A DNA stretch of 12,296 bases from Pleurotus ostreatus/Saccharomyces cerevisiae fusant. Taxonomy: Eukaryota; Opisthokonta. Numbering within the stretch: position 1 is the first letter of the stretch; each line of letters begins with the position of its first letter. The DNA is taken from NCBI GenBank assembly GCA_024196135.1, contig JAMQCK010001079.1, positions 1 to 12,296 on the forward strand. Direction: 5' to 3'. Positions 1 to 7,771 of this stretch are shown one piece after another. A program made the translations under genes and the position numbers. Under the pieces are notes generated by a model, which saw only the letters and a program-made list of their open reading frames with translations, was not told the DNA's origin and made no database searches.

Positions 1-1
1 A

Positions 2-813
<812 letters not shown>

Positions 814-1290
814 GTCTATAGAGGTTGTAGGGGTCGAGATGGCTGAGGAAGGAGGAGTGATTTGGTGGGGTCCAGCAGCATCTCAAGCTGGCTTTTATAG
901 CACGCAAACGAGCACAAGTTCCCGCTGATCTGTAATCCAGGAAAACGCCAGCGCTGCTCAGATAGCCCCTGGCATCGTTGCCGCCCATGGCGAAGAGTGA
1001 GCAAGAGGTTACAGACTCGCCGCCTGCTGATTAAGGAAAGGCGAAGAGGACCGCCGACCGGCGTTCGGAGGTGCATCAGTTGTCGGCGATGCCCAAGAAG
1101 GAAATAAGAAAGTTGGATGTGACTCAGCACTGATAAAGCAGCTTTGAGAGGAATGATCAGTGAGCTTCGGATCATACTCGGTATGGTAACTCACCATGAA
1201 GTGGCTGCTGTAGCGAAACGTGATTCGATAGCGACCATGCGGGACGAGTCGAACCTCTTCGACTAGACGAGGAAAAGTCGTGACCGTAAC
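814..1290. other. Upstream region of the OYE gene, no gene seen
   Basis: The 477 bp between the OYE start codon and the transposon hold the TATA box but no ORF with recognisable content. The minus-strand ORFs here have no recognisable motifs. It is probably the OYE promoter, with its distal side bounded by the inserted element. Confidence 0.5.
892..899 (-). promoter_or_regulatory. TATA box of the OYE-family gene
   Basis: On the minus strand this reads TATAAAAG, a strong TATA match, 79 bp upstream of the ATG at 813. That spacing fits a 5' UTR of roughly 50 nt. Function is inferred from motif and position only. Confidence 0.6.
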
Positions 1291-1430
1291 CACTGTGCAC
1301 CCCGAATAGGGTTACATTCACCCCCTTGTCACCGTAATATAGGGTGAATACGAAGAACCACCTGAAAATATGGTGGCCGTAACTGGGGTGGCATGGTGAA
1401 TTCGGTCATATACCGGGTTACATTCACCAT
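1291..1430 (+). repeat. Left terminal inverted repeat
   Basis: It pairs with 2198-2336 on the opposite strand: about 30 differences, counting one gap, over 140 positions. The innermost 20 bp (1411-1430, TACCGGGTTACATTCACCAT) match perfectly, and the outermost 8 bp are also perfect. Confidence 0.85.
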
Positions 1431-2197
1431 TCACCTTTTTTGGACTAAATTTTCCCGCTACCATTTATGGTAGTGGGTCTTAGGGATGAAGCGCAAAAAA
1501 CGCAATGGCCCCGTCTCGCGAACTTTGGTAACCCCTCACGTGTCGGCACATGACAGGGCCTTCTGCGGTCTCGACTCTTCGGCATCGGCCGAGCGGCGCA
1601 CCTTGGCTCAGTGGCGTCTGATTTTGCTTTACCAAACAGACGCCTTTTGGGAAGTGGCTCATTCTGATCTTCTCCCCTGACTGTTATGCACTAACCGAAG
1701 ACCTCACGCTTTGCCGCTATTCTATATTGTTCCCTGTTTTCCCACCTCCGTGTAGGCATGTCAATTGACATCGCGTTCAGCGCGACGGTTGGGGGATACC
1801 ATCATCGATGGCCGGTCATCATTCGAGCGAGAGCGTGTGCGCGAAGAAGTTGTGCGCGCGGGGGGGGGAGTGGATGACGCGCAAGGAATCGGGGACTTAC
1901 TGGACGCCGTCGGGGCACGAGCGGCGGTTGGAGGTGCGAGTACGCACTGGCGGGCTCACCGCATGCGACACCTGGGGTGTGGGTCTTCGGACCGAGTGGT
2001 ACTTTGACGTCGGAACGGGCATGGTGAAGCGATATGTATGAGAACCAGTGGGTGGGATACTACGAGAGAACTTGGAAAGCACACACAAGTCACTCACTCG
2101 CAAGCCGGTTGGGTCCACACAACAGATTTCACGGTGTGAATCGGATGCTGTATGGTAGCGGGCCCTGCCGTGAGACGGCCCTTCAGAGTTATTCGGT

Positions 2198-2336
2198 ATG
2201 GTGAATGTAACCCGGTATTTGTCCAATTCACCCTGAGGACCCCGTTAACGCTACCATGATTTCAGGTGAATTTTCGTGTTCACCCTCTTTTAGGGTAGCA
2301 GGTGGGTGAATGTCACCCTCTTTGGGGCGCACAGTG
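2198..2336 (-). repeat. Right terminal inverted repeat
   Basis: This is the partner of 1291-1430. Its inner edge at 2198-2217 is the exact reverse complement of 1411-1430. It ends in CAGTG at 2332-2336, followed directly by the second AAC. Confidence 0.85.
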
Positions 2337-2339
2337 AAC

Positions 2340-2866
2340 ACCAACCGTGACTCACGTCTGCTCAACCATCATACAATAGGGCCGCTGTTCGGTATTTGAC
2401 CTTTATAACACTAGCTTTGAGTATGTAGTTGGGTAAAGATGTAACTAGATAATACTACAACAATTCAGCACTGGATGTGGCAGAGAAATGAAGGTGCGTA
2501 AGTGGTGAATCAGTAGATGAAATGGGTCTCTCATGAGCGTGAGCTAGCTTGCGCTAGGAGGTCAACGAGCGACGGGTGGAGCAGCACAACAGGCTCTTCT
2601 TGGGCTGCTGGCCATCAGGAAGGTCTAGCGCGAACGTCATGCAAGGGCCCAATGCCCTATCAGAGGGTCAGCACTCGCCCTTCCCGAAAGCCCACTGCAT
2701 ATCCTATGCAATGAGCAGCTCGACGAGGGGTATAGCGAAGAAAGGAATAGTGTGAAAAGTGCATAGTATATGCATCGAAGTGCGCTCACGCGGCGTCACC
2801 CTCCTTCCGCGAACTTCGTGGCCTTCGTCGAACCGAAACAGTAGTGGAACGCTCGTCGACGACGGT
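2340..2866. other. Intergenic region 3' of the Gα gene
   Basis: No gene seen. It contains an AT-rich stretch around 2390-2470 and a small 6-bp-arm inverted repeat (TGCATA...TATGCA at 2760-2774). The right part should hold the 3' UTR of the Gα gene, but no clear polyadenylation signal could be picked out. Confidence 0.4.
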
Positions 2867-5800
2867 CTACATGAGCTTTGACTGCTTCAGATGTTGGCGG
2901 ATGACCATGTCGCGCACGCTCGCAATTATGCCCGACGTCGTTTGGGTATCCTGAGTCGAGAACGTGAGCAACGACAACCTACAGCCAGCCGTCGCACTCA
3001 CAGTAACAGACGTGCAGAATGCGTAGAACTTCCGCGTAGGCGGCGAGTACTCCCGGTGTATGGCAGTGAACTTGCTCTGCAGATCTACATGAACGAACAG
3101 TCAGCGTCATTCCATCAAGACCAGCATCTGGGGCGCATTCGGACAACAACGAAGGCCCCTCAGACCACAGAACGGTGGCTACGGACCACAGGACCATGTC
3201 TTCAAACAACAGCACAGTGTTCTCAGAAGGCGGGAAATGAAGAATCCAGATGCACTCGACCACCGCCAAACACACTGCACCCACGGCAAATGAACGCAAC
3301 ACTCACACTTGCTCACCGCGCTAAAGCTATTCTCCCGATCCCCATAGCTGCGCACGTACTTCGCGAACCGGATGCCCGAGTTCAGCTTCGCCTCCAGGAT
3401 GTCGCACTTGTTCAGGAACAGCACGAGATCGACGTTCGCGAGCAGCTTGTTCTGGCAGACGGCCTTCCAGAGCAGGACGGAATCCTCCTGTGGTGAAGGA
3501 GGGGCATGTTAGCAAGGGTGTATGGGACGCGTTAGCAGGTGAATGTAGTGGGCGTCAGAATGTGAGTCTAGATCGCGCAAGAGAAGGAGAAGGGTGAAGG
3601 AAGGCGAAGAGACGTAAGGAAAGAAAGCCTTCGGGGGCAATATCTCGACCATGATTACGAGTAGCAACTCGCTACCCACGCGCTCAGCCTCCGGCCGAAG
3701 TCAGACGAACGACTCACCAATCTGTTCACATTCTTGTCCTCCACCAACACCTGGTCGAACGCCGATATCGGGGCCAGGAAGATGATTGCTTCCACTGCAG
3801 GATAAATCAATCAGCCCCACGAACAGAACGCCACCGCCATGAGCAGGTTGTCTGGTCGTATATGCGCCGCATGCCTATGTCACTCACCATCATCGAAGAA
3901 CGGCGCCCACGTCGCTGCAGGACAGATCAAGGTCACCAGCTGTATCAACAACCATGCATATTGTGGCACTTACCACGCTGGGAAGCACCTCGTCAGCATC
4001 GTCGGACGAGGTGAAAGGGAAACAGGTAGCTCACCTGACTCCGACTGCCGCCCACATCGACGATGCGCCACTCGCTCGGGGTATCCTTCGCGGCGACTTC
4101 CATCTCGAATTTGTATTCGCTGACGCCGACGGTCTTCAGTCGCGCTTTCAGCACGTCCTCTAGAAAGCAGGTCAGCACACTGAGATATGAGAACATATGG
4201 CTCGTGCCACCCATAGTGGCATCTAGCTGGAAATCTCGCGAGGGATTATACATATAGTGGATACTCACCATCCGTTGGTATGTATCTGAGCGATGTGATG
4301 CGCTCCAGGTCGTTCAAGAAGCTGGAGAAAGGGTCAGCCTCGAAGAATGCATGTGAACACGGCAAAATCAATCAAAGAATCTCGAGATTCTTCTGAATAT
4401 GCTTTCCTCGTCGACATACGCCTTTGACCCCAAAAAGCATTCAACTTCAGCATTTCCGTCCCCCCGGAACTGCAGTTCCGCGTACCCGACCCCACGACGA
4501 ACACCCCCACCAGATCCCGCCAGATGATCTCCCCCACCCGATAATCATCGAAAATCACTCACAATCCCGGCGCATCCTCCAATCTGATCTTCCTCCGCCT
4601 CAAAATCGTCCTCACGTCCGGGTCGAGCCACAGCTGGATCATATCCCTTCGGCACGCGTACAGCACCTCCTGCGCCTGGTCGGGGCTCTCCGACCCGATG
4701 TTGCCGACGCTGCTGGGGCGCGAGCGTTCTGAGCGTTGGCGGCCGGGCTGCGAGCGACGGTCGGACTGCGAAGGTTGGGAGCGACGATCGGATTCCGAGG
4801 GGCGGCCAGCCTGCGAGGCATAGACGTCCGTCGGCTGTCGCTGGTGCCCAGCCTTCGACTTCCTCGACGGCGACTGCTGCGTGTGCGCCGGGAGCTCGGG
4901 ATGCTGGCGGGGGTGACCTGATATGGATTTCGTGTGGTGGACGAAGCCGCTTATGCTGGCCGCGAGGCCGCCCCCGCTGCCGCTGGAACTCGTTCTTCTG
5001 GTGATGCCATGGGGCCCGTTCCCGCTGTTGTTGCTGCTTCCGCCGCTACCGATGCTTCCCCCACTGCTTCCTGTGCCGCTGGCGTTACGACCGGATGGGT
5101 AGAGCACGCGTGCGCGAGCAAGGGCACCCCGCCATCCTGCGCCGGGACGTACATATACTTCCTGCCCGGGCCGTACGACAATTTCCTGACCGGCCAAGGT
5201 GGGGCCGCCGAGTCTCGTAGCTTCATCTTCGTTAGGCGGAACGAGTTTAGCCACCAGCAGGCGCTCGACATGACGCAGAGGATCGAGACGTGCGCGTAGT
5301 GTTTCCAAATGATTGGCTGTTAGCGAGATGGTGGATTTGAACGAGCCGAGGGTATCATCTGCTTCAGGGTCGGAGAGCTCGAAGTCTGACTCTGGGCCAG
5401 AGTCCACGTTAAGCGGAACGGAGGGCACGTGCGGGTATGCGGAGGGCGCGATGGGGTAGCCGTGATTGCCGGGCAGGGGAGGATGGGAGGGGCTGGCTGC
5501 CGCGTTGGAGTCATACGCAGCATGGGAAGGGCCTGCACCGGGCGAAGAGAACTCTGCTACCGCGCCGTCGATGGTGGACCCAGGGGTGCGTCTGCGTTGC
5601 CCGGGGATACTGGGGTGGCGTACGCCGAAGTCGTTCGAATACGACGGTCCATGACGTGGTCGGGAAGGCATGCTACGGCTCTTGTGTGCTGGCGCAAGGG
5701 CCGCAGTCGCGACGAGTTCGTGGTGCACGGCATCAAGGATGGTGCGCATCGAACGGACGACATTTCTGCGGACGTGAGCGGGGGAAGGGGCGGCGCGATG

Positions 5801-6227
5801 AGCACGCACAATTGAATGACCGCTCGCCAGAGAATGCGCTCCTCTCTGAATGCTGTCGGGGTGTACAATCGTTGGAATTCTGCACGCGATTAGCCGCGTC
5901 TCATCAGACCCTCCGCCCCGCGCACTCACGTCGTAGCGTCGTCGATTTTCCTGCGCGTCCGTCAGCACACCGAGCAGCCCCCCTCCGTTCGCACTCACCA
6001 CTCTCGCTCTGGCCGAGAAGGAGAAGGCGGACGATGCGCTTCTTCTTCTTCGCCTGGCGCTCGGCCTTGATTTCGGCGTCGATCTCGGCACTGACTCGGC
6101 GCGCCTCCTCCTCGCGGGCGAGGCGGGCCTCACGCTCCTCGGGGGTCTCGTCCGGCGGCGGGCGCAGCGCGGCATCGAAGGGGTCGACGGCGCCGCTCGT
6201 TGACGCGCGGGGCGGGCGGACGGGCAT
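2867..6227 (-). CDS. Atypical heterotrimeric G-protein alpha subunit with helical-domain insertions
   Basis: Membrane-associated GTP-binding signal transducer acting below G-protein-coupled receptors. Twelve exons: 6227-5999, 5950-5930, 5879-5810, 5765-4563, 4321-4269, 4159-4035, 3977-3974, 3914-3888, 3794-3718, 3487-3307, 3084-3002, 2950-2867. They sum to 2157 nt (718 residues plus stop), against about 350 for a usual Gα. Order: charged αN helix (about 28-63); P-loop GQSESGKST (72-80); helical-domain start to about 127; insertion 1 (about 128-243, Pro/Ser-rich); conserved helical segment (about 246-330); insertion 2 (about 331-470, Ser/Gly-rich with a doubled SDRRSQP); helical end with EDAPGFFLNDLERI; switch I ARLKTVGV (Arg532, Thr535); switch II DVGGSRSQRATWAPFFDD; NKCD (629-632); TSVTDT (688-693); C-terminus KQSKLM. 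Oddities: catalytic Gln is Ser564, no MGxxxS myristoylation site, no C-terminal Cys. Start 6227 was chosen for its A at -3; an in-frame ATG at 6416 is the alternative. Introns are 44-59, 93-109 and 222-241 nt. Confidence 0.92.
3974..3977 (-). other. Four-nucleotide microexon (CGTG) in switch II of the Gα gene
   Basis: Exon 6 ends in frame with ...SRSQ at 4035, while exon 8 (from 3914) needs one extra base to read ATWAPFFDD and lacks the expected Arg. The intervening 120 nt contain ...TTCCCAG, then CGTG, then GTAAGTG..., which gives two ordinary introns of 57 nt (4034-3978) and 59 nt (3973-3915). Splicing in the 4 nt adds Arg568 and the first base of Ala569, restores the family pattern SQRxxW and keeps the frame of the remaining exons. 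Confidence 0.82.
4375..4392. repeat. 18-bp perfect palindrome in Gα intron 4
   Basis: AAGAATCTCGAGATTCTT equals its own reverse complement. It lies inside the 241-nt intron 4 (4562-4322) of the Gα gene. It could be a dimeric transcription-factor site or an RNA hairpin; no function is established. Confidence 0.9.
4465..4480. repeat. 16-bp perfect palindrome in Gα intron 4
   Basis: CGGAACTGCAGTTCCG equals its own reverse complement and lies 72 bp from the 18-bp palindrome, in the same intron. Function unknown. Confidence 0.9.
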
Positions 6228-7767
6228 GATGATCGCGGCGGTCGACCCGCCGTGACCTGGTGTGTCACATTTTAGCGCGGACCCAGGCGCGCCACGTGAT
6301 GCCACCAGGTTGACTCTGATTTTTGGCCTTTCGACCACGAGAACGAGCGCAGCAGCGGGCACCCCGGCCGCGAGGAACGACACGTCTGCGCCTGCGCCTT
6401 GTCCGCCGCGGATCACCCTCCCTCCGCCGCTGTGCCCCCGGGACCCGCTGACCGCCGCCTAATACGATCACGTACCTGGCGCGCTCGTCGGCTGAGCCGC
6501 ACGCGCCCACACTCCCCCATATACAGCCCCGCATGCACCACCCCCGTCGCTCGCGCTCTACGACGGTCTCGTGCGTGCCCCAGGTGCCCCCATCTACAAA
6601 CAGTCCGTCGCTTGACGGATCGCCGCGTGCATTATCACGACCGCGTACACTGCGCCCACTTCGGGCAATGATCCTGCCCGTTCGGGCAGCTCTTTGCTCC
6701 TTCTGAACGCCCTCCTGCCGTGATAGTCGCCTATCGGGCGCCTGCGCTCTCACGCTGGGACGCCCCGGCCACCGTCTACAGTGGGGAAACTGTGTCGCGA
6801 TGGGGGGCGATTGTCGGCTGACGAAAGGGCACGCCTAAATTACTCGCACGCCGTCATATCTCTCGCGTCTTTGTACTCGCGTCATACAGCTGTAGGCCTC
6901 GTCCCGACTGTCCCTCTTACCTCAGGACATTCAGTACCGTCGACTTACTGGCCCCGAACCCTCCGCCGCTCATACCCGGCGGTACTACCCAGTCCTCCCG
7001 CCACTCTATTGACACCCATCTTGCCCTGACTGACATCACTGAGGCGCACTCAATGCACCTCCGTTCCATTTGTGCTTCTTGACCGTTCCTGCAGGCTATG
7101 TCCCCTCATACCCCACCGCTGACGGTTCCTGTTCACGCCTTCGGCAACTCACTCTCCAGGGTTCTGCTGCAGCCTATGCGCTTCCTCCCCAGCTCCTGTG
7201 GAGACGGATCCTTCGCTCGCAGCTCAGGGGCGGACTGCTGCTGGTTCTTATCTTGGATCTCTATTCGCCGCTGCTCGCCTCCTGACATAACAAGAGATCC
7301 TCCATTATCATCGAAGGACATCGACGCTCCCTCTTCAGATGGTAATCTCCTCTCCCAGACGGGTCTGTCATACTCGTGATGGACACCGTGCTTGCTTGCT
7401 GCAACTCCTCAGGAACAGATGTCGATGATCTGGAATATTTTGTGGCACCTGGCCTCCTGCGACTTCGCAGCTGTCCATGACCAGGTACAGTCCAAACATG
7501 GTCTATACTTCGCGTCGACAAAGTATTATATATGTTTCCCTCTTCTATTCATCAATGCAAAGCATAGAAGTAGCTCATGTGGTCCTACAATGGGCTGGGG
7601 AAGACCTGGAAGGACGTCCGGAATCGAAGTTGAACTTAAACCACGCACGTGGCAGTCATCACATCTAATCACGCCCGTGTCGATAAGATAAGATAAACTA
7701 CTGCTTGAGTGCAACCACCATCACCCATCGCTAGTTTAGCGCCCGACACCCCCATGAAGCAAAGACG
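6228..7767. other. Divergent intergenic region between Gα and GPI3
   Basis: 1.54 kb between two divergently oriented start codons, expected to hold both promoters. ORFs exist here (for example 6265-6753 minus and 7098-7379 plus), but they are arginine- or proline/serine-rich with no recognisable motif and look like chance ORFs of GC-rich DNA. Visible signals: an inverted repeat CGGGCA/TGCCCG at 6662-6680 with the octamer TTCGGGCA repeated at 6660 and 6681; a TATATATG run at 7527-7534, 234 bp upstream of the GPI3 start; and the GATAA triplet near 7690. A small unrecognised gene in 7040-7520 cannot be excluded. Confidence 0.5.
7682..7696 (+). promoter_or_regulatory. Triple tandem GATAA tract
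   Basis: Three head-to-tail copies of GATAA lie 72 bp upstream of the GPI3 ATG. Fungal GATA-type zinc-finger regulators (nitrogen, iron and light responses) bind HGATAR sites and favour clusters. It may lie in the promoter or in the 5' UTR; binding is inferred. Confidence 0.35.
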
Positions 7768-7771
7768 ATGA
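7754..7771 (+). promoter_or_regulatory. Five-codon upstream ORF overlapping the GPI3 start
   Basis: ATG at 7754 encodes Met-Lys-Gln-Arg-Arg and stops at TGA 7769-7771. The stop shares the tetranucleotide ATGA with the ATG at 7768. Its -3 base is C (weak), while the ATG at 7768 has A at -3. It matters only if the transcript starts upstream of 7754. Confidence 0.35.

Larger units (their letters stand above)
1291..2336. mobile_element. Non-autonomous CACTA-like DNA transposon (1,046 bp)
   Basis: The left end reads CACTGTGCACCCC and the right end, on the minus strand, CACTGTGCGCCCC. The ends are flanked by the direct repeat AAC (1288-1290 and 2337-2339), the 3-bp target duplication expected of CACTA/EnSpm (CMC) elements. 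About 140 bp at each end form an imperfect inverted repeat. The hexamer GGTGAA/TTCACC occurs ten times in both orientations in the two subterminal regions (1317, 1343, 1395, 1423, 1430, 2200, 2227, 2265, 2279, 2305), resembling the subterminal repeat arrays where CACTA transposases bind. The interior (1431-2197) has only short ORFs (up to 80 codons) with no transposase motif, so mobility would need a transposase in trans. In agaricomycetes the Plavaka group is a plausible partner; that link is inference. The roughly 21% divergence between the arms suggests an old copy or naturally diverged arms. Confidence 0.8.

Noticed and set aside
1613..1644. Hairpin with a perfect 8-bp stem (GGCGTCTG/CAGACGCC) followed by a T run, resembling a small structured RNA
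   Set aside because: It lies inside the transposon and the flanking sequence matches no tRNA, U1-U6 snRNA or other RNA motif I could recognise. A single short stem is weak evidence.
3307..3316. Alternative exon 10 donor GTGAGC at 3316
   Set aside because: It would drop the conserved VSKY just before LQSKF. The donor GTGAGTG at 3306 joined to 3084 gives VSKYLQSKF in frame and the correct total length.
3085..3717. The three long Gα introns (241, 230 and 222 nt) as copies of one intron-like mobile element
   Set aside because: The sequences of introns 9 and 10 show no evident similarity by eye beyond splice signals. A pairwise alignment would settle it.
4322..4562. Reading frame DDYRVGEIIWRDLVG within Gα intron 4 considered as an extra exon
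   Set aside because: EDAPGF and FLNDLERI are adjacent in the family and join perfectly by GT-AG splicing at 4562/4322. The intervening frame does not connect without breaking that match.
4736..5299. Plus-strand ORFs across the Gα insertion exon (4736-4921, 4934-5299)
   Set aside because: They are antisense shadows of a GC-rich low-complexity coding exon. The minus-strand frame carries the Gα motifs and stays open for 1.2 kb.
6265..6753. 162-codon minus-strand ORF upstream of Gα
   Set aside because: Its composition is extremely Arg/Gly-rich with no motif, typical of a chance ORF. It may overlap the Gα 5' UTR.
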